Positions 34,052 to 43,680 are shown, counted from the stretch's first letter. The stretch is DNA of 64,000 nt from an uncultured Flavobacteriales bacterium (GCA_943788145.1 CALSPD010000003.1:39780-103779), one strand, 5' to 3'. Made by a program: numbers and translations. Notes: a model not told the origin generated them from the letters alone.

Positions 34052-36265
34052 CTACTTTGTTATTTGAATTCGCTCATATCGAACGGTTGCATTCATGTTG
34101 ACGCGGACGATGTACGTGCCTGCTGCAAGTCGATCTAAGTCTTCTAGAACGATTTGGTTAGCCCCCTCGTTAAGAAGAGCTCTTTGAACTCGAACCATAT
34201 TACCGGCAACATCCATAATTTCTATTTGAGACGGCATGTCTGTAGAAACACCGTTGATTCCCAATGTAACTGTCGCTCCGGTAGATATTGGATTAGGGAA
34301 TACGACTAAGGAAAGCTCTTCATCTATCGTGCCTTCAGTATCTAAATCTCTGCCTGTCTTACCAGAGGAAACTGAATTAACAAATACTGAATCTATCGCC
34401 ATACAACCATTTGCGTCAACTACCATTACTCCATGGTTAATACCACCTTGAAGTCCGGTAGCGGTGTTCGTAGTCGATCCATTGCCCCATAAGTACGTAT
34501 AAGCTGGGGTTCCGCCTGTTACCGAAACTTGTGCACTTCCGTTCATAGCTCCAGGGTAAGAAGAGCCAACAACCGTAAAGCTTAGTAGGATTGGTTCAGG
34601 GATGACCACTGATCCACTGTCAACAGCGGTGCATCCACCAGCGTCTGTAGCCGTAACAATGTATGTTCCAGAGCCAAGACCAACTTGCATTTGCATGGTT
34701 GAGCCATTTGACCATAAGTACGAAACATTTCCTGAAGCGCCATATGCCATAGCATCTGCCGAACCATCTGTTCCAGCACATAACGGACTCATGGTATTTA
34801 CTTCAACGGTTAGGTTGTTTTCAATCGACATCAACACCCAGTTTGATTCACCTACATATTCCGTGCAGCCGTCTCTTTTAGAGGCGCGCATATACTCCAT
34901 AGATTGAGTAATCATTCCTGGATCGTAGGTTGCGCTTGTTGCGCCCACGATTTCGGTCATTGAACTACTATTCGCAATTCTTTCGAACCAAATGTATTCT
35001 AGTGTACCAGAGCCACCTAAAGGAGCTGTGATCGAGGTAATTGCTTCTGGATCGAATGAATCACAGCTGCTTTGTGCGTTTCCAATTGTCCCTCCATCCG
35101 TTACATTGTCGCAATCAGAAACGGTGAATGATACTTCGATTTCATCACATAAAGTGTTTGCACAATTTTCAACCGTGTAGGCATATGCCTTAACAGTGTA
35201 GCTTCCTCCTCCACCATTCCAGTTCGAGCCGTTTTCAGCACCATTTGGCCAAGTGTATGGAACAACGTTTTCAAAGCTTTGACTTGAACCATTAACTGTG
35301 ATATTAACACTTTCAATACTTGTTGTTGTTTCCACAACTAAATAATAGTTCGTTGGAAGTGATGAAGCTGGAATCGACATTCCGTTTGTAATTGGTCCAA
35401 TTCCTGACACTTCTTGATCTGTTGATTGATCATAGATCTTAAGTGCTAAGATTTCACCACAACAGTTATTTGTAACAATTACCTTAATTGTCTTTGTTGT
35501 GGCGCAACCGCCATTTGAAGCTGTTACCGTATACAAACCTCCATGTGCTGCTGTTACACAGCTTGTAATTAATGGATGGCTGACGTTAGATGTAAAGTTA
35601 TTCGGTCCTGTCCAGCTAATTGAACTAAAGCTGTTTGGATAAATACCTAAGTATAGTTTCTGATTTGGACATACATATACAACAGTATCGTAAATCCAGT
35701 TTCCTGCATCAATCTTGTATTTAGTGCTGTATTCAGGGGCAGCTCCTTCAACGGTCATTGTGATCCAGTTGGATTCTCCAACGAATGCTGAACAACCTGA
35801 TCTTCGAGCGCATCTTCTGTACTCAGTAGTTTGAGTGATGAATCCAGGATCATACGTAGGACCGTTAGCACCACTGATGGCAGAATAAGATTGCCCCGGG
35901 AATCGCTTCAACCAAACGTATTCGATTGGTCCAATACCACCAGAAGGAAGTGCGATAGAAGTGATAGCATCAGGATCGAAACCACCACAGTTAGACTGCG
36001 CGTTTCCAATAGAACCGGCAGACGTTACGTTGCAACATTCCACATTCGTAATAGTCACTTCTTCTGTATCGGTGCAACCGCTGTTGTTTGTAGCAGTTAC
36101 AGTATAAGTTCCAGCAGCGAGGCCAGAGATATTAGCCGTAGTTGCTCCATTACTCCATACATAAGAAGAACCACCAGTTGCAGTAGCTGAACCTAAGTTG
36201 TTGTTTGAGCAAGAACCATTTTCAGATGTAATAGAAGCGAACGAACCGCTTGTAAGAACTGTCAT
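34052..36265 (-). CDS. T9SS cargo protein with SprB repeats and a duplicated ~95-residue module (N-terminus detached)
   Basis: This 737-residue reading frame lacks a signal peptide. Its first residues (NWITMTVLTSG) match the middle of its own internal repeat (ESNWITMTVEG), so it is a 5'-truncated piece. The order is an SprB repeat (NGSCSNNNLGSATATGG, YVWSNGATTANISG), then module A with IGNAQSNCGGFDPDAIT. A middle region and module B with IGNAQSSCDSFDPEAIT follow, then two more SprB repeats (SPLCAGTDGSADAMAYG, YLWGNGSTTNTATG). The type A T9SS domain comes last (VVFPNPISTGATVTLG, TVRYERIQITK). The missing front lies upstream on the same strand at 36262-37131 in another frame. Confidence 0.85.
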   Translation of the reverse strand: MTVLTSGSFASITSENGSCSNNNLGSATATGGSSYVWSNGATTANISGLAAGTYTVTATNNSGCTDTEEVTITNVECCNVTSAGSIGNAQSNCGGFDPDAITSIALPSGGIGPIEYVWLKRFPGQSYSAISGANGPTYDPGFITQTTEYRRCARRSGCSAFVGESNWITMTVEGAAPEYSTKYKIDAGNWIYDTVVYVCPNQKLYLGIYPNSFSSISWTGPNNFTSNVSHPLITSCVTAAHGGLYTVTASNGGCATTKTIKVIVTNNCCGEILALKIYDQSTDQEVSGIGPITNGMSIPASSLPTNYYLVVETTTSIESVNITVNGSSQSFENVVPYTWPNGAENGSNWNGGGGSYTVKAYAYTVENCANTLCDEIEVSFTVSDCDNVTDGGTIGNAQSSCDSFDPEAITSITAPLGGSGTLEYIWFERIANSSSMTEIVGATSATYDPGMITQSMEYMRASKRDGCTEYVGESNWVLMSIENNLTVEVNTMSPLCAGTDGSADAMAYGASGNVSYLWSNGSTMQMQVGLGSGTYIVTATDAGGCTAVDSGSVVIPEPILLSFTVVGSSYPGAMNGSAQVSVTGGTPAYTYLWGNGSTTNTATGLQGGINHGVMVVDANGCMAIDSVFVNSVSSGKTGRDLDTEGTIDEELSLVVFPNPISTGATVTLGINGVSTDMPSQIEIMDVAGNMVRVQRALLNEGANQIVLEDLDRLAAGTYIVRVNMNATVRYERIQITK
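34816..35113 (-). repeat. Internal protein module, copy B
   Basis: This ~95-codon module starts DNVTDGGTIGNAQSSC and ends ESNWVLMSIEN. It is paralogous to copy A at 35745-36037, with conserved FDP.AITSI, YDPG.IT and Cys positions. Confidence 0.75.
35745..36037 (-). repeat. Internal protein module, copy A
   Basis: This ~95-codon module starts NVTSAGSIGNAQSNC and ends ESNWITMTVEG. Its end resembles the sequence at the broken 5' edge of the gene (36265), pointing to a third, mostly deleted copy. Confidence 0.75.
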
Positions 36266-37131
36266 CGTAATCCAGTTCGACCTTCATTGGCAAAGACATT
36301 CCAGAATCCCGGGTAGATTGTATCAAAATCGATACGAGTCATAATACTATCATCGGTATATATATGAAGCTTCGAACTATTCAAAGCAATACCTTGGGAT
36401 GGCGTTCTATTGACCGTTGACAAAGCCCATAGACGGGACCAAACCCTACCATCGATGGAATTTGAGCTTTCTGTCACTGTAATATCAAAATATTGAAACT
36501 CTATGGTTGCCCAGCTGCATGCTGAAGCATTGAATGCAGTCGTTGAACTTCGATAATTGAACTCAAAATAGAAATCCCCGTTAACCGTTGGATTTTAATT
36601 AGCGGGAGTATAACCAGCTGTAGTTACTCCATCGACTCCATCTGGTCCGTTGCTCGCTTCACCATATGTTCCAATATACCCTGTAGTCGTACTTGTAGTC
36701 ACCCCTCCATTCCAAGCTGGAATTGACCCTGAAGACACGATTGTACCGCTCGGATCTTTCAATCGCCAATAAACCACATTACCTGCTGAAATGGCCGCGG
36801 CATTGTAATTACTATTAACATTTCCAGAACCACAAGACGTGAACCACAATCTCCTTACGTTGAATCCAAAATTCACTGTTTCGGATGTGTGATCATCAAT
36901 ATGAACATACAGGCGATTTAGCGTGTCGGAATTGAAATTATAGCTAGGATAATGTCCATTGATCGGATCAGATCGAAAGTTAATTACCAAGCCACCACTC
37001 TCATTTGCGAGAGCAATTCCTGAATAATTCTTCCAAACAGAAGGTGTCCCCTCGGCTAATAAATTATTGCCAAAGGCGTGTAATAAGAACACCAAAACAA
37101 AGCCTCGTAAGAATAATGATACTTTCCTCAT
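36262..37131 (-). pseudogene. Broken N-terminal part of the same T9SS cargo protein
   Basis: This part begins at 37131 with a signal peptide (KVSLFLRGFVLVFLLHAFGN). It continues through a beta-rich domain (LYVHIDDHTSETVNFGF, VYWRLKDPSGTIVSSG) to an in-frame TAA at 36595-36597. Past the stop the same frame continues without gap: NPTVNGDFYFEFNYR, then FDITVTESSNSIDGRVWSRL and FWNVFANEG, until it ends at 36262. This matches the layout of N-terminal domains of large Bacteroidota surface proteins. The in-frame stop and the frameshift near 36276-36285 would each cut the product. Two separate short frames (36595-37131 and 36262-36477) are parts of this one gene. Either the gene is dead, or the assembly has errors or a collapsed repeat. 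Confidence 0.8.
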
Positions 37132-37235
37132 TCCTTGTATATATCAAAAATGTCTGTGCAAACAGAACTCGCGAAGATAGTGATTCAGATCATGCCTCTA
37201 ACGCGGCAAGCTAGGTGGCTTGAATTAGTCATTTC

Positions 37236-37267
37236 TTGAGTCTTTATTCGCTATACGATTACTTTCG
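37236..37267 (+). promoter_or_regulatory. Possible leuS promoter
   Basis: A TTG at 37236-37238 and TACTTTCG at 37260-37267 (one mismatch to TAnnTTTG) are separated by 21 bases, the Bacteroidota sigma-factor arrangement. The predicted transcription start is about 12 bases before the leuS ATG. Confidence 0.4.
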
Positions 37268-37286
37268 CAAATTGTTTTAAAAAAGT

Positions 37287-39893
37287 ATGGAGTACGATTT
37301 TTCAAAGGTTGAGGCGAAATGGCAAAAGCAATGGCAAGAATGGGGAACCTTCGCTGCAAAAAACAATAGCCCAAAACCTAAATATTATGTGCTGGACATG
37401 TTTCCATACCCCTCTGGATCTGGCTTGCATGTAGGTCACCCATTAGGATATATCGCAAGTGATATTTACGCTCGGTTTAAGCGGCACCAAGGCTATAATG
37501 TTTTGCATCCAATGGGATATGATTCATATGGATTACCTGCCGAGCAGTATGCAATCGAAACAGGACAGCATCCTGCCATTACAACAGAGGATAACATTAA
37601 ACGATATCGAAAACAATTGGATCAAATTGGGTTTTCTTTCGATTGGTCGCGTCAAGTAAAAACCTCAGATCCGAACTTCTATCGCTGGACGCAATGGATA
37701 TTCATCAAATTATTTCATAGTTGGTATAATCTGGATACGAACAAAGCTGAACCAATTGAATCCTTAATTCAACTTTTTAAAGATCATGGGACTAAAGGTG
37801 CTAAAGCATACAGCGCCACGACATTAGAATTCACAAGTGCAGAGTGGGAAGCCTTTAGTGAAACTAAAAAACGTGAAGTTCTTTTGGAATTCCGACTTGC
37901 CTATCGGGCTGATACCATTGTTAATTGGTGCCCAGCTCTTGGAACCGTGTTAGCAAATGATGAAGTTATAAATGGAAAAAGTGAAAGAGGTGGTCATCCT
38001 GTAGAACAAAAAAGGATGATGCAATGGTCTTTACGGATTCGAGCATTTGCCCAAAGACTTATCGATGGATTAGATACCATTTCATGGTCCGACTCAATTA
38101 AAGACATACAGCGCAATTGGATAGGTCGAAGCCAAGGAGCTGAAATTGAATTTAGCGTTGACGGATTCGTGGATAAAATTGACGTCTTCACAACTCGACC
38201 AGACACCATCTTCGGAGCCACATTTATGGTGCTTGCTCCCGAACATGAACTCGTTGAAAAGATAACCACTGTCGAGCAAAGAAGCCAAATTGAGCATTAT
38301 TTGGATTTTGCAAAAAAGCGAACGGAGCGAGAACGTATGGCAGAAGTTAAGGACGTAACTGGCGCGTTTACAGGTGCCTTTGCAATCAACCCATTTTCTG
38401 GAGCAAAAATTCCGATTTGGATTAGCGATTATGTACTAGTCAGCTACGGTACAGGCGCTATCATGGCGGTCCCGGCTGGCGATGAAAGAGATTGGGATTT
38501 TGCAAAAAAGTTCAGCCTGAACATCATTCCAATTATCGAGGGACAAGATGTTGAGAAAGGGGCAGATGACAAGAAGGAAGGCATAATGATAAATTCTGGA
38601 TTTTTAAATGGCAAGACTGTTCAAGAATCCATGCAAGAGATCATAACTGAATGTGAAAACCGTGGAATAGGAAGGGGCAAAATAAACTTCAAATTAAGAG
38701 ATGCCGTTTTCAGCCGGCAACGCTACTGGGGTGAACCATTTCCAATATATTACCGCGAAGGCATTCCATATACGGTCGATGAGGATAAATTGGACCAAAT
38801 TCAATTGCCCAATATTGACAACTTTAAACCTACCGAAACAGGTGATCCTCCGCTTGGGAGAGCTGAGCAATGGAATTGGGATCGCAAGGAGGGTAAATTA
38901 GTTCAAAATGGCAAGGGTTACCCAATGGAATTAAACACCATGCCCGGCTGGGCTGGTTCAAATTGGTACTATCTACGCTACATGATGGCCGCAAACTCTG
39001 AACACCGAAATGCGGAATTTGTTTCCAAAGAAGCAGTTGACTATTGGGGCCAAGTAGATTTATATATTGGCGGTGCAGAGCATGCCACTGGCCACCTGCT
39101 TTACTTCCGATTTATTACCAAATTCCTTTACGATTTAGGTTTCATCCCGTTTGACGAACCCGTCAAACAGCTGATTAATCAGGGGATGATTCAGGCCGAA
39201 GATGGTCATAAGATGAGCAAGCGATATGGCAATGTGGTTAATCCAGATGATGTGGTTGCCGAAAGCGGAGCGGATGCGCTTAGACTGCACGAAATGTTCT
39301 TGGGGCCAATTGAAATGCACAAACCTTGGAATACGAAGGGTATAGAAGGGGTGTCTAGGTTCATGCGGAAATTGTGGAGACTAGTCCACTCAGCGGAAAA
39401 CAACTTTACAATTAGCGAGGATGCACCAAACAAGGATGAATTAAAAAGCTTGCACAAATGCATTCAAAAAATTTCAGAAGACATGGAGCGCTTTTCCTTC
39501 AACACATCGGTAAGTGCTTTTATGGTGGCGGTTAATGAACTCACTGATTTAAAATGCAATAAACGCTCTATTATCGAACCGCTAGTAATCCTTTTAAGCT
39601 GTCACGCTCCTCATATTAGTGAAGAGCTTTGGTCCAAATTAGGTCACAAAGAGTCGATTTCAGAAGTTCCATGGCCTATACTAAATTCAGCGTATTTAAT
39701 TGATGACAGCGTCAATTACCCCATTTCATTCAATGGTAAAACACGATTCTATATAGAATTACCCAATGGAATGAATAAGCAAGAAATCGAGCAATCAGTG
39801 ATGAATAACGAAGAAACCATCAAGTGGCTTGACGGTAAAAACCCAAAAAAAATCATCGTAGTGCCGAATCGTATTGTCAACATAGTAGCTTGA
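37287..39893 (+). CDS. leuS: Leucyl-tRNA synthetase
   Basis: This class I aminoacyl-tRNA synthetase (868 aa) charges tRNA-Leu. The HIGH-type motif is in PYPSGSGLHVGHPLGY near residue 45. The CP1 editing domain has the threonine-rich/Asp site TTRPDTIFGATFMVLAPEH and a second editing segment GTGAIMAVPAGDERDWDF. The KMSKS motif reads KMSKR in EDGHKMSKRYGNVVNPDD. The anticodon-binding and C-terminal domains complete the chain. Length is close to the E. coli enzyme. It leads a tightly packed plus-strand run: bioY overlaps its stop by 4 bases. Confidence 0.97.
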   Translation: MEYDFSKVEAKWQKQWQEWGTFAAKNNSPKPKYYVLDMFPYPSGSGLHVGHPLGYIASDIYARFKRHQGYNVLHPMGYDSYGLPAEQYAIETGQHPAITTEDNIKRYRKQLDQIGFSFDWSRQVKTSDPNFYRWTQWIFIKLFHSWYNLDTNKAEPIESLIQLFKDHGTKGAKAYSATTLEFTSAEWEAFSETKKREVLLEFRLAYRADTIVNWCPALGTVLANDEVINGKSERGGHPVEQKRMMQWSLRIRAFAQRLIDGLDTISWSDSIKDIQRNWIGRSQGAEIEFSVDGFVDKIDVFTTRPDTIFGATFMVLAPEHELVEKITTVEQRSQIEHYLDFAKKRTERERMAEVKDVTGAFTGAFAINPFSGAKIPIWISDYVLVSYGTGAIMAVPAGDERDWDFAKKFSLNIIPIIEGQDVEKGADDKKEGIMINSGFLNGKTVQESMQEIITECENRGIGRGKINFKLRDAVFSRQRYWGEPFPIYYREGIPYTVDEDKLDQIQLPNIDNFKPTETGDPPLGRAEQWNWDRKEGKLVQNGKGYPMELNTMPGWAGSNWYYLRYMMAANSEHRNAEFVSKEAVDYWGQVDLYIGGAEHATGHLLYFRFITKFLYDLGFIPFDEPVKQLINQGMIQAEDGHKMSKRYGNVVNPDDVVAESGADALRLHEMFLGPIEMHKPWNTKGIEGVSRFMRKLWRLVHSAENNFTISEDAPNKDELKSLHKCIQKISEDMERFSFNTSVSAFMVAVNELTDLKCNKRSIIEPLVILLSCHAPHISEELWSKLGHKESISEVPWPILNSAYLIDDSVNYPISFNGKTRFYIELPNGMNKQEIEQSVMNNEETIKWLDGKNPKKIIVVPNRIVNIVA

Positions 39894-40441
39894 GAAACAA
39901 CTTACGCCCGATTGCAAAAATCTTCATTGAAGTGAGTTTTGCCACCATCGCAATGTGGGTGAGTGGACAACTCAGTGTTGACTTTTCTTTTTTGGCGGTG
40001 CCAATTACCCTTCAAAGCCTTGTGGCATTTTTACTTCCGCTTTTGCTAAACGGTCGAAACGCAAGTGGCGGCATTTTGCTTTGGCTGATTTTAGGTAGCC
40101 TTGGACTTCCTGTTTTCGCGCATGCTTCATTTGGAATCGATCGAATCTTTTCAAACAGTGGGGGATTCTTACTAGGGTTCTACCTAATCTCTTTTTTAGT
40201 GCGAAGTCAAAAAAACAAGATTCAGAAGGGCGAATATGTACGAAGTTTCATCACGTTTAGCCTACTCCATCTAGTGTTGATGCAATTTGGTTTGCTTTGG
40301 ATATTTCTTGGTGATTTTAGCGACATCACTTTCAAATCGCACATTTTACCTTACCTACCCGGTCTCGTCATTAAGAGCGCCTTAGCTTCGTTGATACTCG
40401 ATCTTTACCTACGGATCCGAAATTCAGTCCAACTAAAATGA
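39890..40441 (+). CDS. bioY: BioY-family biotin transporter
   Basis: This 183-residue membrane protein is the substrate-binding S component of ECF-type biotin uptake; some BioY proteins work alone. The family signature VPITLQSLVAFLLPLLLNG is present near residue 37. GSLGLPVFAHASFGIDRIFS and GGFLLGFYLISFLV follow, and five or six membrane segments are visible. It starts with TTG overlapping the leuS stop (TTGA), implying translational coupling. No ATP-binding EcfA partner is in the window. The C-terminal tail is basic. Confidence 0.9.
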   Translation: MRNNLRPIAKIFIEVSFATIAMWVSGQLSVDFSFLAVPITLQSLVAFLLPLLLNGRNASGGILLWLILGSLGLPVFAHASFGIDRIFSNSGGFLLGFYLISFLVRSQKNKIQKGEYVRSFITFSLLHLVLMQFGLLWIFLGDFSDITFKSHILPYLPGLVIKSALASLILDLYLRIRNSVQLK

Positions 40442-40479
40442 TGGCACACGCTTTGTCATATGGCGTAAAACTAAATTCC

Positions 40480-41307
40480 ATGCGAAACCTGATTATAACT
40501 TTTGCCTTTATCGCGAGCTGGGCTAGTGGCTATTGTCAACCAAAGGTGACTGAAACGCCCGTGGTTTCAAAAAAATCGGCCGCCCTGCCTTCAGTTGAAC
40601 ATCACGCGTTTCAGCGTGGTGAAAAACTAGAATATCAAGTTTCTTATGGTTGGATTGACGCAGGCGAAGCAATTATTGAGGTAACTCAAGAATCAAAGAC
40701 TATTGCGGGTAGAGATGTCATGCACGTTGTCGGTAAAGGCAACTCTATGGGCACCTTCAACTGGTTTTTCAAAGTTCGAGATCGCTATGAAACCTATTTA
40801 GATGCCGAAGGCGTATTTCCATGGATTTTTGTTCGAGACATAGAAGAAGGTGATTTCAAAATGAAGCAGTACTACACCTTTAATCAATTTAAAGAAAAAG
40901 TAAAAACAGATAAAGGAAAAGAGTTTGATGTGCCCGTTGGGGTGCAAGACATGATATCTGCTTTCTATTACGCGCGAACTTTTGATTATTCCGATGCCGA
41001 ACCAAATGAAGTTTATGAAATGCACATTTTCATTGACAATGAATTGTGGCCGCTTCGAATTCGTTATCTCAAAAAAGAACAAATCACTATCGATAGGGGA
41101 ACATTTGATTGCATGGTATTTGTCCCCGTTGTGCAAGAAGGTCGAATATTCAAGAAAGAAGAGGACATGATGGTTTGGGTAACCGATGACGAAAACAAAA
41201 TCCCGGTTCAAGCAAAAGCCAAAATTTTAGTTGGCTCAGTGACAATGGAATTACGAGACTATAGCGGCCTTGCAAATCCGGTATCAATTGTCAAATCCAA
41301 AAAATAG
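40480..41307 (+). CDS. DUF3108 exported protein
   Basis: This 275-residue protein has a signal peptide (NLIITFAFIASWASGYC) and a DUF3108 domain: FQRGEKLEYQVSYGWIDAGE, NSMGTFNWFFKVRDRYETYL and GVQDMISAFYYARTFDY. The family consists of periplasmic or outer-membrane-associated beta proteins of unknown function, common in Bacteroidota and proteobacteria. ATG 40480 starts the signal peptide. An earlier in-frame ATG at 40438 overlaps the bioY stop (ATGA) and could also be used by coupling; the signal would then have a long N-region. An 88-base gap separates it from the tryptophan dioxygenase gene. Confidence 0.85.
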   Translation: MRNLIITFAFIASWASGYCQPKVTETPVVSKKSAALPSVEHHAFQRGEKLEYQVSYGWIDAGEAIIEVTQESKTIAGRDVMHVVGKGNSMGTFNWFFKVRDRYETYLDAEGVFPWIFVRDIEEGDFKMKQYYTFNQFKEKVKTDKGKEFDVPVGVQDMISAFYYARTFDYSDAEPNEVYEMHIFIDNELWPLRIRYLKKEQITIDRGTFDCMVFVPVVQEGRIFKKEEDMMVWVTDDENKIPVQAKAKILVGSVTMELRDYSGLANPVSIVKSKK

Positions 41308-41395
41308 GTTCACGAACCAATGTTAGAAACTGATTTCGACCCTCGCGGACAGCTGGGTAATTTCATTCTACATTCGAGCCTTATACCATTTACAG

Positions 41396-42409
41396 TTGGA
41401 CAAGGATATAGCAGAAACGCTAAAGAAACTAAGTGATAAATACGACTCGATGGGTCAGGACATCAATGCCTACCTTGATGGCTTGTTATTGTCAAACTAC
41501 CTCACCTATTGGGACTACATTCACCTAGACACGTTACTTTCCTTACAATCTCCAAAAACCGACTATCCAGACGAAACCATCTTTGTTATATATCATCAGA
41601 TAACGGAGTTATACTTCAAACTATGCCTTCACGAATTCCATCAAATCTCAAAGAATGGGATGATAGTCGATTCATCTGGACAGGTTAAAGGGTGGAATAG
41701 TGAAATTAATTCAACCTTCCTATTGGAAAGGGTTAAGCGTATTAACGGTTATTTCAGCGCGCTAATTAGCAGCTTTGACATCATGATCAATGGAATGGAA
41801 AAAGAGCAGTTTTCCCGTTTTAGGATGGCTCTTCTACCCGCTAGTGGATTCCAATCAGCTCAATACCGTCAAATTGAAATCGCAAGTACAGACCTATTTC
41901 AATTAATGGACAAAAAATACAAGGGTAATAACGTCCAAGATAGCGACCATTCGATTGACGGAATATTCGAACATATATATTGGAAGCAGGGAGCAACGGA
42001 GGCTGCAACAGGTAAAAAAACCTTGACTTTAGAACAGTTTGAGCACAAATACACGCATAGCCTTAAGTCGATGGCTCTCAGTTATCAAGATTGTAACTTG
42101 TGGAAAAAATATCAGTCATTAAGTACTATTGATCAAGCAGACGCACATCTGGTTCGTGAACTTCGACAATTGGATGTAAATGTGAACATCAACTGGCCTC
42201 TATCTCATTACAAAAGCGCTGTTCGGTATTTGGTTTCGAAAGAAGGAGATGCGCCTGCCACAGGTGGAACGAATTGGCAAAAATATTTGCCCCCGAGGTT
42301 TCAGAAGCGAATATTCTATCCGGATTTATGGTCTGAACAAGAGATCGAGGATTGGGGCAAAGGATGGGTAGAGCAGGTTTTAAGCGATAAAGTTTTAATC
42401 AGAAATTGA
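41396..42409 (+). CDS. kynA: Tryptophan 2,3-dioxygenase
   Basis: This haem dioxygenase (337 aa) opens the indole ring of L-tryptophan to N-formylkynurenine. Family signatures are LTYWDYIHLDTLLSLQSPK, then IFVIYHQITELYFKLCLHEF containing the haem-distal/substrate His, and PASGFQSAQYRQIEIAS. It starts with TTG, and no better upstream ATG exists in frame. Kynurenine processing is supplied by kynU and kmo 33-37 kb away in this window; a formamidase is not seen. It lies in the leuS-bioY-DUF3108 run, and the M23 peptidase gene overlaps its stop by 4 bases (TTGA). Confidence 0.93.
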   Translation: MDKDIAETLKKLSDKYDSMGQDINAYLDGLLLSNYLTYWDYIHLDTLLSLQSPKTDYPDETIFVIYHQITELYFKLCLHEFHQISKNGMIVDSSGQVKGWNSEINSTFLLERVKRINGYFSALISSFDIMINGMEKEQFSRFRMALLPASGFQSAQYRQIEIASTDLFQLMDKKYKGNNVQDSDHSIDGIFEHIYWKQGATEAATGKKTLTLEQFEHKYTHSLKSMALSYQDCNLWKKYQSLSTIDQADAHLVRELRQLDVNVNINWPLSHYKSAVRYLVSKEGDAPATGGTNWQKYLPPRFQKRIFYPDLWSEQEIEDWGKGWVEQVLSDKVLIRN

Positions 42410-43680
42410 AAAAGTCACGGATTATTTTGATAGTTGCATTCATTATTGCAGCTTCTTGCATGGCATTGATATTCAATCATAGCCCATCTACCGCAGATCC
42501 AGCTCTTGTTGAGGCCGTAGAAACTGCCGTGAATGAAGAATGTTACGATGAATTTGGAATTGGTTCTGAGGGTTACAACGTGATCAAGGCTAAAATTCAC
42601 CCAAACCAATTTCTTGCAGACATACTATTACCTTATAATATCAGCTATGCAGAAATCACTCACCTAGCAGAAAAGTCCAAAAAAATATTTGATACTCGAA
42701 AACTCAATTCAGGCAAAAATTACACACTCTTGTGTTTAAACGATAGCAGCCAGCGAGCAGAATTTTTCATTTATGAAATATCCACTGTAGAGTTTGTTGT
42801 GTATGATCTTAGAGATACTATGAGCGTATATCGAGGATCGCGACCCACTGAAACGGAAAGCAGAACTGCGAGCGGTATAATTTATTCATCACTGTATCAA
42901 ACGTTGGTAGATCAAGACTTGAGCCCAGCATTAGCCATGGAGTTGGCGGACATTTACGCATGGAGTATTGACTTTTACAGAATACAAAAAGAAGACGCTT
43001 TCAAACTGATTTACACCGTTAAAAAAGTTGATGATGAAGTGGTTGGGATTGATGAAATCCAAGCTGCGGTATTTTACCATTTTAACGCTCCGTATTATGC
43101 CTTTGAGTTTAATCAAGGAGATCAAACCGACTATTTTGATGAGGAGGGCAACAGCCTTCGCAAGGCCTTCCTTCAAGCGCCTTTAAAGTTTAGCCGAATC
43201 TCCTCTGGTTTCTCTAATCGAAGATTTCATCCAGTCCAAAAAAGATATAAGGCTCACCTTGGCACAGACTATGCCGCGCCATCAGGAACACCAATAATGA
43301 CAGTTGGCGATGGGATAGTAGTCGAAGCACAATACAAGCAATATAACGGCAACTATGTCAAAGTAAAACACAATAGCACCTACACTACTCAGTATTTACA
43401 CATGAGTAAAATTGCTACTGGAATAAAACCAGGTGTTCGAGTAAAACAAGGGCAAACAATTGGTTATGTGGGCAGCACTGGTTTAGCCACAGGCCCTCAT
43501 GTCTGTTTTAGATTTTGGAAAAATGGAGCTCAAATTGACCACAGACGCGAGAAAATACCTCCTAGTGAGCCAATAAGTCCAGGGTATAAAGAAGCTTACG
43601 AGATTTACTTAAAGGAATGGAAAGCGAAATTGGATTCGATTCAACTTCCGCAAGGTAAATCTGAATTAGCCACGATCTAA
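42406..43680 (+). CDS. M23 family peptidoglycan endopeptidase, membrane-anchored
   Basis: This 424-residue protein has a membrane anchor or signal (IILIVAFIIAASCMALIF) and a periplasmic region with a LysM-independent N-terminal domain. A C-terminal LytM/M23 zinc peptidase domain (about 275-390) follows. The zinc ligands H...D are in HLGTDYAAPSGTP. The second half, STGLATGPHVCFRFWKNG, has Cys where the canonical motif is H-x-H, so the last ligand is altered; a Cys may still bind zinc. Relatives cleave peptide cross-links during cell growth or are degenerate activators of amidases. It starts with TTG overlapping the tryptophan dioxygenase stop, and its end overlaps pdhC tail-to-tail by 4 bases. 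Confidence 0.88.
   Translation: MKKSRIILIVAFIIAASCMALIFNHSPSTADPALVEAVETAVNEECYDEFGIGSEGYNVIKAKIHPNQFLADILLPYNISYAEITHLAEKSKKIFDTRKLNSGKNYTLLCLNDSSQRAEFFIYEISTVEFVVYDLRDTMSVYRGSRPTETESRTASGIIYSSLYQTLVDQDLSPALAMELADIYAWSIDFYRIQKEDAFKLIYTVKKVDDEVVGIDEIQAAVFYHFNAPYYAFEFNQGDQTDYFDEEGNSLRKAFLQAPLKFSRISSGFSNRRFHPVQKRYKAHLGTDYAAPSGTPIMTVGDGIVVEAQYKQYNGNYVKVKHNSTYTTQYLHMSKIATGIKPGVRVKQGQTIGYVGSTGLATGPHVCFRFWKNGAQIDHRREKIPPSEPISPGYKEAYEIYLKEWKAKLDSIQLPQGKSELATI

Noticed and set aside
41308..41319. ggttc/gaacc inverted repeat after the DUF3108 gene
   Set aside because: Five base pairs without a T-run; insufficient for a terminator call.
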